64,000 bases of DNA. It comes from Microbacterium memoriense. GTDB taxonomy: Bacteria > Actinomycetota > Actinomycetes > Actinomycetales > Microbacteriaceae. A program made the position numbers and the translations under genes. Under the pieces are notes generated by a model. The model searched no databases and was not told the origin of the DNA. It worked only from the letters and a program-made list of their open reading frames with translations. How positions within the stretch are numbered: the first letter of the stretch is position 1; every line of letters begins with the position of its first letter. The stretch is from positions 186,001-250,000 of the forward strand of contig NZ_JAODOR010000010.1 of the NCBI RefSeq assembly GCF_025398275.1, in the 5' to 3' direction. Of this stretch, positions 1-8,212 are shown piece by piece.

Positions 1-99
1 GCCACCCATCTCGAACCCCATGGCATTGAGGCTCGCGGGTCGGTTGAACGTCAGACGCGCGAGCGCACCCTCACGCGTGTAGATGATCGAGTCGGTCAT
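1..99 (-). CDS. Enoyl-CoA hydratase/isomerase family protein (N-terminal fragment)
   Basis: Only the first 33 codons are in the window; the gene continues past base 1. The translation runs from MTDSIIYTREG through LARLTFNRPASLNAMGFEM, which is the classic N-terminal strand of crotonases (hydrophobic beta strand, then NRP and LNAM). An AGGAG ribosome site lies just before the ATG. Family members hydrate or isomerise acyl-CoA thioesters through an oxyanion hole that lies further downstream than can be seen. The next gene on the same strand upstream is a 3-hydroxyacyl-CoA-dehydrogenase-like SDR, so a shared role in acyl-CoA or branched-chain amino-acid breakdown is inferred. The exact substrate cannot be called. 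Confidence 0.8.
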   Translation of the reverse strand, partial: MTDSIIYTREGALARLTFNRPASLNAMGFEMGG

Positions 100-129
100 G
101 CCGCTGTCTCCTTGTCGAGCTGTTCCCGG

Positions 130-223
130 TCCGTATTCAGTCCGGCCGATGTGGGTTGCCCGTGCCGGTGGCGGATTCGCGCGGCCACGGCCGGGGCGCC
201 CCCGCACGCAGACTGAATACGGA
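130..223. repeat. Inverted repeat, family A (copy 1)
   Basis: Two perfect 13-base arms, TCCGTATTCAGTC at 130-142 and its reverse complement at 211-223, enclose a GC-rich 68-base loop. A second copy with nearly the same arms lies at 34232-34321, and both loops contain CGAATCCGC on one strand, so this is a dispersed element and not a simple terminator. It sits between the enoyl-CoA hydratase start and the SDR stop, both on the minus strand. Confidence 0.7.
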
Positions 224-265
224 ACGCGGAGGTAGGGGTGAAAGTGGAGGTGACAGCGACGACGG

Positions 266-1027
266 TCACTTCGGCGCCATCCGGATGGCGCCGTCGAGAC
301 GGATCGTCTCGCCGTTGAGATAGCCGTTGTCGACGATGTGCATCACGAGCGCCGCGTATTCGTCCGGGCGGCCGAGCCGGGCGGGGTAGGGAACCTGTTC
401 GCCGAGGCTCGTCTGAGCGGCTTCGGGAAGACCCGCGAGCATCGGCGTCTCCATGATCCCGGGCGCGACAGTGCAGACACGGATGCCGTATCGAGCCAAC
501 TCCCGCGCAATCGGCAGCGTCATCGCGTGTACGCCGCCCTTGCTCGCCGCGTAGGCGGGCTGGCCGATCTGACCGTCGAAGGCCGCGACGGATGCTGTGT
601 TCACGATCACGCCGCGGTCTCCGCCGTCGGTGGGTTCGGTCTGCGCCATCGCCGCCGAGGCCTGAGCGATGACGTTGTAGCTGCCGATGAGGTTGACGCG
701 AACGATCTTCTCGAAATGGGCGAGATCGGTCGGCGCGCCGTCGCGGTCCAGCACCTTGGCGGGCGGGGCGATTCCCGCGCAATTCACGACGACGCGAAGG
801 GGTCCCTGCGCGACCGCGACAGCGACGGCAGCGGCGACCTGAGCGGGATCAGTGACATCGGCCGGGGCGAACGTCCCGCCGAGTTCCTCCCCGCGATCGG
901 CTCCGGCTGAGGAGGGGAGATCGATGATGACGACGTGCGCTCCGCGCGCAGCCAACTGTCGCGCAGTGGCGAGGCCCAGTCCGCTCGCGCCACCCGTGAC
1001 CAGGGCGGATGCTCCAGCGATCTCCAT
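266..1027 (-). CDS. SDR family oxidoreductase, type-2 3-hydroxyacyl-CoA dehydrogenase-like
   Basis: This 253-residue short-chain dehydrogenase has the N-terminal NAD-binding glycine motif TGGASGLG, an NCAG strand motif, the catalytic YAASK and the PG turn near residue 190. The layout, including the insert with [15 protein letters not shown] and the ending DGAIRMAPK, closely follows type-2 3-hydroxyacyl-CoA dehydrogenases (HSD17B10-like), which oxidise 3-hydroxyacyl-CoA or 2-methyl-3-hydroxybutyryl-CoA with NAD+. An enoyl-CoA hydratase gene starts about 170 bases downstream on the same strand, which supports a beta-oxidation or isoleucine-degradation role. Substrate preference is inferred from family resemblance only. 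Confidence 0.85.
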   Translation of the reverse strand: MEIAGASALVTGGASGLGLATARQLAARGAHVVIIDLPSSAGADRGEELGGTFAPADVTDPAQVAAAVAVAVAQGPLRVVVNCAGIAPPAKVLDRDGAPTDLAHFEKIVRVNLIGSYNVIAQASAAMAQTEPTDGGDRGVIVNTASVAAFDGQIGQPAYAASKGGVHAMTLPIARELARYGIRVCTVAPGIMETPMLAGLPEAAQTSLGEQVPYPARLGRPDEYAALVMHIVDNGYLNGETIRLDGAIRMAPK

Positions 1028-1101
1028 GTGTGCTCTCCTTCGAACTCGCCGCTCAGCCTACGCGATGACATCGCGTATCAGTATCCTCGGTACTGAGTCC
1101 C

Positions 1102-1179
1102 GGCCTCATCGCCGCATACGGCGTCGACCCGGATCACGAACGCCTCACCTACGACCGCGACCTCTGGAACGCGACCTGA
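1102..1179 (+). pseudogene. Possible relic of an aminoglycoside phosphotransferase-like C-terminus
   Basis: About 26 codons in one plus-strand frame read GLIAAYGVDPDHERLTY followed by DRDLWNAT and a TGA stop. This resembles the last helix of APH(3')-type phosphotransferases, which often end in a YG..PD..R..YYRLLW pattern. The frame has no start codon, no domain upstream and no ribosome site. It is squeezed between the start of the SDR gene and the stop of ykoC. The short length makes the call tentative; chance resemblance is possible. Confidence 0.35.
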
Positions 1180-1191
1180 CCGGCCGCGGGA

Positions 1192-1971
1192 TCACGCCGG
1201 GCCGAAGATGGGGTTGAACGTCCCGACGGCGATTGAGACAGCCACGGCGACCGTGGAGATCGCGAGTCCGGCGATCATGAGCAGCCCGTCTCCGGCGTGC
1301 AACCGCGACGGGCGCGCCCACGTGCGCGGACTCGGGGCGCCGAAGGCGCGGGCCTCCATCGCTGTGGCGAGCGCCGATCCGCGCCGGATCGCCAGCACGA
1401 ACAACGCGAAGGCCATACCGAGGGAACGCCGGATGCGACCGGTGTCGGCGACGCCGCGCGCGCGGCGCGCGAGTGCGAGCGCGCGCCAATCCTCCACGAG
1501 GAGACCGAGCATCCGCATCCCGGCGAGCGCGCCCAGAACGAACCGTGCCGGCAGCCGAACGATCTGCGCCAGCCCGTCGGCGAGGTCCGTGGGATCGACC
1601 GTCACGAACAGGACGACGGCGGGCAGCCCGATCGCCAACACCCGGAGGAACGCCGCGAGTGCGAGGGCGAGCGAACCCTCACTGACGCGGATGAACAGCC
1701 ACTCGAACATCACCGCGCCACTCGTCGCACCGTACAACGCGATCGTGACCGCCGTCGCGGGCGCACCGATCCACAGCGGAAGCGTGCGCACCCAGAAGCG
1801 TCGCCACCCCAGGCCCGCCATCAGCAGCAGCGGGAGTTCGAGGAGCAGAGCCACGCCGGCCGAGACGGCATCGACCGTCACGACGAGGGGAAGAGCGATC
1901 AGCAGGGATGCCGCGAGCTTCGCGACCGGGTTGAGACCGGCCACCACACCGTGCCCGTCACGAGGACTCAT
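1192..1971 (-). CDS. ykoC: Energy-coupling factor transporter T component (YkoC/EcfT type)
   Basis: This 259-residue protein is the transmembrane T subunit of an ECF-type vitamin importer. It has clustered hydrophobic segments in the N-terminal half and near the C-terminus, and the central cytoplasmic region carries the ARRARG coupling motif (near residue 170) that contacts the ATPase. The ATG at 1971 is chosen over a longer reading frame because it overlaps the stop of the ATPase gene as ATGA. It is the last gene of a three-gene unit behind a TPP riboswitch, so the substrate is inferred to be thiamine or its hydroxymethylpyrimidine precursor. Confidence 0.88.
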   Translation of the reverse strand: MSPRDGHGVVAGLNPVAKLAASLLIALPLVVTVDAVSAGVALLLELPLLLMAGLGWRRFWVRTLPLWIGAPATAVTIALYGATSGAVMFEWLFIRVSEGSLALALAAFLRVLAIGLPAVVLFVTVDPTDLADGLAQIVRLPARFVLGALAGMRMLGLLVEDWRALALARRARGVADTGRIRRSLGMAFALFVLAIRRGSALATAMEARAFGAPSPRTWARPSRLHAGDGLLMIAGLAISTVAVAVSIAVGTFNPIFGPA

Positions 1972-3479
1972 CGCGCGGGCTCCAGCGAGAATCGCCGGGC
2001 CGACAGGGCATCGAGAACCGCCTCGTCGTGGGTGATCGCGGCGATCCCGAGGGGGCCGCGCTCGTCGACGCCGTCGCGCAGATCGGCGATGATCGCGACG
2101 AGCTCGCGCCACGTGCGGGCATCTTGTCCGAACGTCGGCTCATCGAGCACGACGACCCGCGGCCGGGTCGCAAGAGTCGCCGCCACGGTGAGCCGCCGCT
2201 TCTCGCCGCCGGAGAGTGTGTAGGGGTTCGCCGCCGCGACCGCCGTCAACCGCAACCGCTCGAGCAGCTCGTCGGTGCGCGCGGTGATCTCCGACTCGGG
2301 AAGACCGAGGCGGCGCGGCCCGACCTCGAGCTCACCGCGGACGGTCGTTGCCAGCAGTTGGTGCTCGGGCTCTTGGAACACCGTCCCGATCCGCGTCAGC
2401 AGCGCGGTCGACGTCCACGCGAGCGGATCGTCCGCGCGGGCACCGCGACGCACGACCGCTCCCCCGGCGAGCGACCCGCTCGCGCGTACCGCCCCTCCCA
2501 CCGCGGGGAGAAGCCCGGCGAGCGTGAGACCCAACGTCGACTTGCCGGCGCCGTTCGCGCCGACGATCCCGAGCACTTCACCCGCGCGCACCTCGACATC
2601 GATCGGTCCGGCGACCGCGACGCCACGCGCGCGTCCGACGCGGAGCCGCTCCCCCGCAACCAGAACCTCACCCGGCGAGTGCGCGGGCAGCGACGGCGCC
2701 ACGGGGCGGATGCCGGGAACCCAGACTCCCGCGGCCGCGAGCTCGACGCCCCGTGCTGCGAGGACGGCATCCGGCGTGCCGTCGGCGAGCACTCCGCCCT
2801 CCGCTCCGAGCACGATCACCCTGTCGACAAGCGGCAACCAGGCGTCGATCCGGTGCTCGATCACGATGAGCGTCGCGCCGGTGGCATCCAGCACGCGCCG
2901 CACGGCATCCACGACGTCGGCGACCCCGCGCGGATCGAGGTTGGCGGTCGGCTCATCCAGCAGAACGGCGCCGGGGCGCATCGCCACGATGCCGGCGAGC
3001 GCGAGCCGCTGCTTCTGCCCACCGGACAGCGCGGCCGTCGATCGCCCCTGGGGGACGTCGAGTCCGACGGCGGCGAGCGCGGCACCCACGCGGGGCCAGA
3101 TCTCGGCGCGCGGGACGCCCAGGTTCTCGCAGCCGAAGGCGACGTCGTCACCCACCCGCGCGAGGATCGTCTGGCTGTCCGGGTCCTGGAGCACCAGCCC
3201 CGTGCGCCCGCGCGCGGCGGCCGCCGGTGATCCGTCGATGAGGATCTCGCCGGTGGCATCGCCCTCGTCGGCGCCCCCGAGGACACCGGCGACACCCTGC
3301 AGGAGCGTGGACTTCCCCGCGCCCGACGCCCCGAGCAGCAGCACCCGCTCGCCCGGCTCGATTCGGAGGGTCACGTCGCGCGCGGCCCAGGCGTGGCGGG
3401 TCGCGTAGCGCCACCCCCAGCCGCGTGCCTCGATCAGGGCGGGGCGAGAAGACCCCGCCCCGCGAGAAGCCTCCGCCAC
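1968..3479 (-). CDS. ykoD: Double-ATPase ABC subunit of the thiamine-precursor ECF transporter (YkoD)
   Basis: This 503-residue protein contains two ABC ATPase domains in tandem. Domain 1 has Walker A GASGAGKS near residues 50-57, signature LSGGQKQR and Walker B VLLDEPTANLD; domain 2 repeats these as GANGAGKST, LSGGEKRR and VVLDEPTFGQD. Such fused ATPases replace the separate EcfA1/EcfA2 pair in YkoEDC systems. The GTG at 3479 is chosen because the ykoE stop ends just one base before it and the homologous region begins shortly after; the open frame extends further upstream only inside ykoE. The stop overlaps the start of ykoC. Confidence 0.9.
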   Translation of the reverse strand: MAEASRGAGSSRPALIEARGWGWRYATRHAWAARDVTLRIEPGERVLLLGASGAGKSTLLQGVAGVLGGADEGDATGEILIDGSPAAAARGRTGLVLQDPDSQTILARVGDDVAFGCENLGVPRAEIWPRVGAALAAVGLDVPQGRSTAALSGGQKQRLALAGIVAMRPGAVLLDEPTANLDPRGVADVVDAVRRVLDATGATLIVIEHRIDAWLPLVDRVIVLGAEGGVLADGTPDAVLAARGVELAAAGVWVPGIRPVAPSLPAHSPGEVLVAGERLRVGRARGVAVAGPIDVEVRAGEVLGIVGANGAGKSTLGLTLAGLLPAVGGAVRASGSLAGGAVVRRGARADDPLAWTSTALLTRIGTVFQEPEHQLLATTVRGELEVGPRRLGLPESEITARTDELLERLRLTAVAAANPYTLSGGEKRRLTVAATLATRPRVVVLDEPTFGQDARTWRELVAIIADLRDGVDERGPLGIAAITHDEAVLDALSARRFSLEPAR

Positions 3480-3480
3480 G

Positions 3481-4104
3481 CTAGACGCGCACGCCCGCTT
3501 CGCGTCCGGCGGCGAAACGCGAGAGCGCACCCGTTCGCGCGACGGCGCGGGTGATGAGCCACGCACCGAGGCCGGCGATGACGGCGCCCGAGATCGTGGT
3601 CGAGGTGATGTAGACGACGGTGAAAAGCGTGTCGGTGCCGGGGTACCAGAGGATGCGGTCGTTGATGCCGCAGGCAAGACCCGCCCCGGCACCGGCGAGC
3701 ATCGCGACCGGAAGACGCCACACGCCGTAGAGGAAGATCAGGAACACGATCTCCGCGCCGAGGCCCTGGACGAGACCCGACACGATCGTGAGGGGACCAC
3801 CCCACTGGTTGCCGACGAGTGCGGAGATGACCGCGGCGACCGTCTCGGTGTAGATCGCGGCGCCAGGCTTGCGGATGATGAGACCGCCGAGCACGCCGGC
3901 GATCAGCCACGGCCCGGCAAGCAAACCCTGGATTCCCGGCAGAAGCGGCTTCAGCACCGACGAGGGTCCTTCATAGCCGACGTTCCAGAGCAGGAAGACG
4001 GCGGCGCAGGCGACGGCGATCACACTGGCGACGACGATGTCGACAACGCGCCAACGGAAGCGGCCAGAAGTCGAAACGGGGGATGGGGACGTGACAGTGT
4101 GCAT
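3481..4104 (-). CDS. ykoE: ECF transporter substrate-binding S component, YkoE family
   Basis: This 207-residue membrane protein has five to six hydrophobic helices and the YkoE-family pattern, including GIQGLLAGPWLIAGVLGG and the acidic segment around NQWGGPLTIVSG. YkoE is the substrate-capturing subunit of ECF transporters linked to thiamine or hydroxymethylpyrimidine uptake. It is the first gene after a TPP riboswitch, with an AGGAGGAG-like ribosome site next to the ATG, and is followed at once by the ATPase and T subunits. The riboswitch makes the thiamine link strong; which pyrimidine moiety is preferred is not visible. Confidence 0.92.
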   Translation of the reverse strand: MHTVTSPSPVSTSGRFRWRVVDIVVASVIAVACAAVFLLWNVGYEGPSSVLKPLLPGIQGLLAGPWLIAGVLGGLIIRKPGAAIYTETVAAVISALVGNQWGGPLTIVSGLVQGLGAEIVFLIFLYGVWRLPVAMLAGAGAGLACGINDRILWYPGTDTLFTVVYITSTTISGAVIAGLGAWLITRAVARTGALSRFAAGREAGVRV

Positions 4105-4112
4105 TTTCTGCT

Positions 4113-4202
4113 CCTCCCTGCGCCGGCATGATCCGGATCAGGTTCGACGGTCGAAGCGTGGATCGCTTCCTCTCAGCCCGGCTCACCGGACTCCCGTGGT
4201 TG
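4113..4202 (-). promoter_or_regulatory. TPP (thiamine pyrophosphate) riboswitch
   Basis: Read on the minus strand, the region contains ACGGGAGTCCGG, then GGGCTGAGAGG, then ACCTGATCCGGATCATGCCGG and CGCAGGGAGG. These are the conserved THI-box blocks in the right order: the P1/P2 strand, the CUGAGA loop, and the ACCUGAUCYGG.UAAURCCRGCG block. The 3' end runs into the ribosome site of ykoE, so ligand binding probably hides that site and blocks translation. It controls the ykoEDC transporter. Confidence 0.95.
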
Positions 4203-4240
4203 TGAAAACGATCATAGCGAGAACCGGGTAGTTTGAGCGG

Positions 4241-5668
4241 GTGACCATGGAAGACGCGCCCCCGTCATCGCGGCGTGCGCTCCGTGAGCAGCAGACGGGT
4301 CCCGTTGCGATGTCGCGGAAGAACGGTTCCCGCGTCGCGCTGGGGTGGGTCGACGAGGATGCCGTCGGCATCCGCTTCGCGCCCGACAACCTCCAGGACA
4401 CCACTCACCCGTACCGCTGGGCGGCGCCCGATCTACTGGCGACGCGACCGCGCCGGTCGCCTTTCCGCGCCGGCGTCATCGTTCCGATCCTCGCGGTGTT
4501 CGCGATGGCCGGCGCCTACGCCGGCGCGACCCTCCTCTGGCCCCTGTACGCGGTGCCGCCCGCGGTGACCGCTGCGACGGTCGACGACATCGCCGCCCCC
4601 GTGTCCACGGTCGCGTGGCCCGAGGCCGGATCGGCGGCCGTCGCGGTGCGAGGAATCGATTCTGTCCCGGCATCCACGACCGACGTCGCACCGATGGCGA
4701 GCATCACCAAGCTCGTGACGGTGCTGATGGCACTCGAGGAAGCGCCCTTCGCTCTCGGTGAAGACGGTGCGACCTTCTCGTTCACGCGCAGCGACCGCGC
4801 GGCGTACTGGGACTATCTCGCGAACGACGAGTCGGCCCTCGATGTCCCCGTGGGAGGCACACTCACCGCGTACCAGCTGATGCAGGGAATCCTCATCGGC
4901 TCGGCGGGAAACTATGCCGACCGGCTCGCCAGCACGTACTGGCCGACGGATGCCGTCTTCGCGCGGGCAGCCACGAAGTGGCTGAGCGATCGCGGGCTGG
5001 CCGGAATCACCGTGGTCGACCCGACGGGGATCGACGAGGCGAACACCGCGACCCCCGCGAGTCTCGTCGCGCTGGCCGCCACGGCGCTCGCGAACCCCGT
5101 CGTCGCTGAGATCGTCCGCACGGAGAGCGTGACCCTGCCCGGTGCGGGCGAGGTCGTCAACACGAACGACCTCCTGGTCGACCCCGGCGTGATCGGGCTG
5201 AAGACCGGCAGCCTGTTCGGCGCCTACAACCTGCTCGCGGCGAAGGTCACGACGGCCGGTGACGAGACGATCCGTGTCACGGCGAGCGTTCTCGGCCAGC
5301 CGAGCGACGCTCTCCGTGACAGCGAGACCACACGACTCCTCGATCAGGTGATCGCCGAGATCTCCCAGCCGCAGGTCCTACCGGCGGGCACGGTCGCCGG
5401 GATCGTCACGACCCGGTGGGGCTCACGCGTCGAGATCGTGACGGATGCCGATGCCTCCGCGATCCTGTGGAACGCCGCGGCGGCGACCACGACGATCGAC
5501 CTCGACCTCGCCGATGCGCGCGAGGCGGATGCCGCGGCCGGAAGCATCACGCTGACGGGTCCGCTCAGCACGCAGACGGTCGGCCTGCACCTGACCGCCG
5601 ACGTCCCCGAACCGGATGCGTGGTGGCGCCTGACCCACCCGCTGGAACTCTGGGGCCTTACGGGGTGA
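4241..5668 (+). CDS. Membrane-anchored D-alanyl-D-alanine carboxypeptidase-like protein (S11 fold)
   Basis: This 475-residue protein has a cytoplasmic tail of about 75 residues, one transmembrane segment near 77-100, and an extracellular penicillin-binding-protein fold. The nucleophile motif SITK is at 154-157, an SAGN segment at 221-224 stands where SxN is expected, and KTG is at 321-323. The family trims the terminal D-alanine from peptidoglycan stem peptides. The GTG at 4241 or the ATG two codons later could be the start. The stop overlaps the convergent SLC13 gene by 11 bases. The long cytoplasmic tail is unusual for this family. Confidence 0.85.
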   Translation: MTMEDAPPSSRRALREQQTGPVAMSRKNGSRVALGWVDEDAVGIRFAPDNLQDTTHPYRWAAPDLLATRPRRSPFRAGVIVPILAVFAMAGAYAGATLLWPLYAVPPAVTAATVDDIAAPVSTVAWPEAGSAAVAVRGIDSVPASTTDVAPMASITKLVTVLMALEEAPFALGEDGATFSFTRSDRAAYWDYLANDESALDVPVGGTLTAYQLMQGILIGSAGNYADRLASTYWPTDAVFARAATKWLSDRGLAGITVVDPTGIDEANTATPASLVALAATALANPVVAEIVRTESVTLPGAGEVVNTNDLLVDPGVIGLKTGSLFGAYNLLAAKVTTAGDETIRVTASVLGQPSDALRDSETTRLLDQVIAEISQPQVLPAGTVAGIVTTRWGSRVEIVTDADASAILWNAAAATTTIDLDLADAREADAAAGSITLTGPLSTQTVGLHLTADVPEPDAWWRLTHPLELWGLTG

Positions 5669-7259
5669 ACGGCCAGATCAGCGGCACGTAGACCACCGCA
5701 ACCGCGAGGAAGACGAGCATGAGCGGCAGACCGAGCTTCCAGTAGTCGCCGAATCGGTAGCCCCCCGGCTGCAGCACCATGAGATTCACCGGGGTGGCGA
5801 TGGGGGTCATGAAGGCCGCGGCACCGGCGACCGTGAGCGCCATCATGAACGGCTGCACGCTGACCTGCATCGCCTGCGAGATCGCGACGGCGATCGGGGT
5901 CACCACGAGCACCGTCGCGACGTTCGAGATGAACTGGCCGAGCACCATGGTGAGCACACCCAACACCAGCAGCGCGAGATGGGGTGACGTGCTGCCGATG
6001 ATCCCGAGCACGATGTCCGCGACGATCGCTGCCGCACCGGTTGAGATGAACGCCGCCGACAGGGGCACCATCCCGGCGATGAGGATCACGGTCGTCCACG
6101 AGATCGAGCGATACGTCTGCGGAATCGACAGCACGCCGGTCAGCACGATCGCTCCGGCGGCGAGGAGACCCGCGACAACCGGCGGCACGAGGCCGGTCGC
6201 CAAGAGGATCACCATGACCGCGAGGATCACGAGAGCACGCCGCGCGCCGCGCCCGAGCGGGACGGTGCGCTGCAACGCGTGCGGAGGCGTGACCGCGATG
6301 ACATCCGGCGACTGCGTGTAGCGCGTGAGGGCTGCCCACGGGCCCTGGACGAGAACCGCATCGCCCGCTTGCAGTTCGAGCGAGCCGGCGACGCCGGTGC
6401 CGCGCGACGCGTTGGGGCCGTCGTCTTCGCCGCGGCGGACAGCGAGGATGACGAGGTTCTCGTTGCGCGTCGTCATTCCGGCGCACGCGACCCGCCCGAT
6501 GAGAGAGGACCGCGGGGCCACGAGGACTTCCGCCACTCCCTCACGCACGTTGAAGAGCACACCGGTGTCGAGGTCGACGTCGTAGCTCCGCCGCAGCACC
6601 TCCGCATGCTCGCTGGGGTCGGGCACGCCGTCACCGAGGTTCTCCGCGACCCGATCGGGCAGGAGCCGGTTGCCGGCGAACGTCACGATGAGCACCGTCA
6701 AGAGCACGAGCGGGATGCCGACGAGCGCGAACTCGAAGAACCCGAACTCGCGTCCGCCCGCCGCCGCGGCCGCCTCCGACACGACGATGTTGACGGGCGT
6801 GCCGGTCAGCGTCAGCAGCGACCCCGCGCTCGCGGCGAAAGCGAGCGGGATCAGCATTTTCGACGGCACGATCCCCGCTCGCAACGCGACGACCACGACG
6901 ACCGGAAGCAGCGCCGCGACAGCGCCGTTGATCGAGATGAAGGCGGCGATGACGGCGGCCATGAGCCCGATGATCATCGTCAACCGTGAGCGGCCGCGCC
7001 CGGCCCGGGTGATCACCTGGTTCCCGATCCACGCGGTGACGCCGGTGGCATCCAAGGCTTCACTCACGACGAACAAGGACGCGATGAACAGCACCGTGGG
7101 GTCGCCGAAGCCGGCCAACGCCGCCGGCAACGTCAGGACTCCGGTCGCCCAGAGCGCCAGCGCGACACCGATCGACACGACAGCGAGGGGGATCTTCCCG
7201 CTGACGAAACCGACGATCGCGAGCGCCAGGATCAGGAAAGCCCAGGATGCCGGTTCCAT
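5658..7259 (-). CDS. SLC13/DASS family permease with central TrkA-C-like domain
   Basis: This 533-residue protein has two hydrophobic halves of several helices, each carrying a re-entrant substrate motif (TGTPVNIVV near 150 and TPIATPVNLMV near 490). Between them lies a soluble segment of about 100 residues resembling a RCK/TrkA-C domain, ending in GDAVLVQGPW. Members of this family import dicarboxylates, sulfate or related anions with Na+ or H+. The substrate cannot be assigned from sequence. It overlaps the carboxypeptidase gene tail to tail by 11 bases. Confidence 0.88.
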   Translation of the reverse strand: MEPASWAFLILALAIVGFVSGKIPLAVVSIGVALALWATGVLTLPAALAGFGDPTVLFIASLFVVSEALDATGVTAWIGNQVITRAGRGRSRLTMIIGLMAAVIAAFISINGAVAALLPVVVVVALRAGIVPSKMLIPLAFAASAGSLLTLTGTPVNIVVSEAAAAAGGREFGFFEFALVGIPLVLLTVLIVTFAGNRLLPDRVAENLGDGVPDPSEHAEVLRRSYDVDLDTGVLFNVREGVAEVLVAPRSSLIGRVACAGMTTRNENLVILAVRRGEDDGPNASRGTGVAGSLELQAGDAVLVQGPWAALTRYTQSPDVIAVTPPHALQRTVPLGRGARRALVILAVMVILLATGLVPPVVAGLLAAGAIVLTGVLSIPQTYRSISWTTVILIAGMVPLSAAFISTGAAAIVADIVLGIIGSTSPHLALLVLGVLTMVLGQFISNVATVLVVTPIAVAISQAMQVSVQPFMMALTVAGAAAFMTPIATPVNLMVLQPGGYRFGDYWKLGLPLMLVFLAVAVVYVPLIWPFTP

Positions 7260-7282
7260 GGCTTCACCCTAGCCACCCCCGC

Positions 7283-8212
7283 TCAGACGAAGCGGATGGT
7301 CTGCTGCAGACGCGTACGCACGTCGAACAGCTCGTTGCCGCCGATGTCGCGAGCCCCCGAGAGTCCGCGACGCAGCACCGTCGACAAGGCCGATCGCGCA
7401 ACGACGGCGACCGGCAGACCCCGCACCTTTCCGAGTTCCTCGATCGCCAGGATCACATCATCATCGGGCAAGACGACGATGACCCCACCGAACTTCACGC
7501 GGGCCGCGCGCGCGAGTGCACGGGCGCGCGCGACAAGCTGCGCGACCGGTGCCCCGACGACACCCTCCCCGATGAGCTCACCCCGCCGCGTCCGCACCGG
7601 CCCGCCGAAGTCCTCCGACAGCAGCGCGTACAGCCCACTCGGTCCGAGGACGACATGGTCGAGTTTCGCTTCGGGATCGTGCGGGTCGGCGGCGACATCA
7701 TGCCAGACGGTGAAACCCATCCCGAGGTCCCCGACGATGCGCGCCGTCGCCTCTTCGGCGAGCGCGTCGGCCAGCATCCGCCGCAGTTCGCGCGGGGCGG
7801 TGCGCACGAGCGCCGGATCGTACGCATCCTCCAGAGCGACTCCACGGCCGACCCACTCGCGCATGAGCGTGAGATACCGCTCGCGCCGCCAACCGCCGGG
7901 CTGACCGAACGAGCGCGCGCGGGGGCGCGTGTCGACGGGCCGTCCGGGCGGACGCCACGTCGCCGATTCGGGCGCGAACGAGACCGGTTCGGCAGAGAAT
8001 CCGTGGCCCCGGTCGTAGACGGCGCGGGCGTCGGCCGTCCCGACGAGGTCCCACGCGCGCTGCACCTGGACGAAGAGGGCCGCGTCTCCGCCGGTGTCGG
8101 GATGCGTCTGCCGCAAACGCAGTCGATAGGCGCGGCGAAGATCGTCATCGCTCGCGTCTGGGGCCACGGCGAGCACCTCGTATGCCGAGGCGGAAAGAGG
8201 GCTGTCGAACAT
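7283..8212 (-). CDS. J-domain (DnaJ-like) protein with NERD-like C-terminal region
   Basis: The 309-residue product begins with a J-domain of about 65 residues containing the diagnostic HPD (RQTHPDTGG), which would stimulate a DnaK-type ATPase. There are no zinc-finger or G/F-rich regions, so it is not DnaJ itself. The C-terminal half includes MGFTVWHDV and LDHVVLGPSGLYALLSED, which resemble the core strands of nuclease-related (NERD) domains, though the usual lysine after the second strand is not present. The ATG at 8212 shares one base with the stop of the upstream hydrolase gene, which supports this start and co-transcription. Confidence 0.8.
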   Translation of the reverse strand: MFDSPLSASAYEVLAVAPDASDDDLRRAYRLRLRQTHPDTGGDAALFVQVQRAWDLVGTADARAVYDRGHGFSAEPVSFAPESATWRPPGRPVDTRPRARSFGQPGGWRRERYLTLMREWVGRGVALEDAYDPALVRTAPRELRRMLADALAEEATARIVGDLGMGFTVWHDVAADPHDPEAKLDHVVLGPSGLYALLSEDFGGPVRTRRGELIGEGVVGAPVAQLVARARALARAARVKFGGVIVVLPDDDVILAIEELGKVRGLPVAVVARSALSTVLRRGLSGARDIGGNELFDVRTRLQQTIRFV

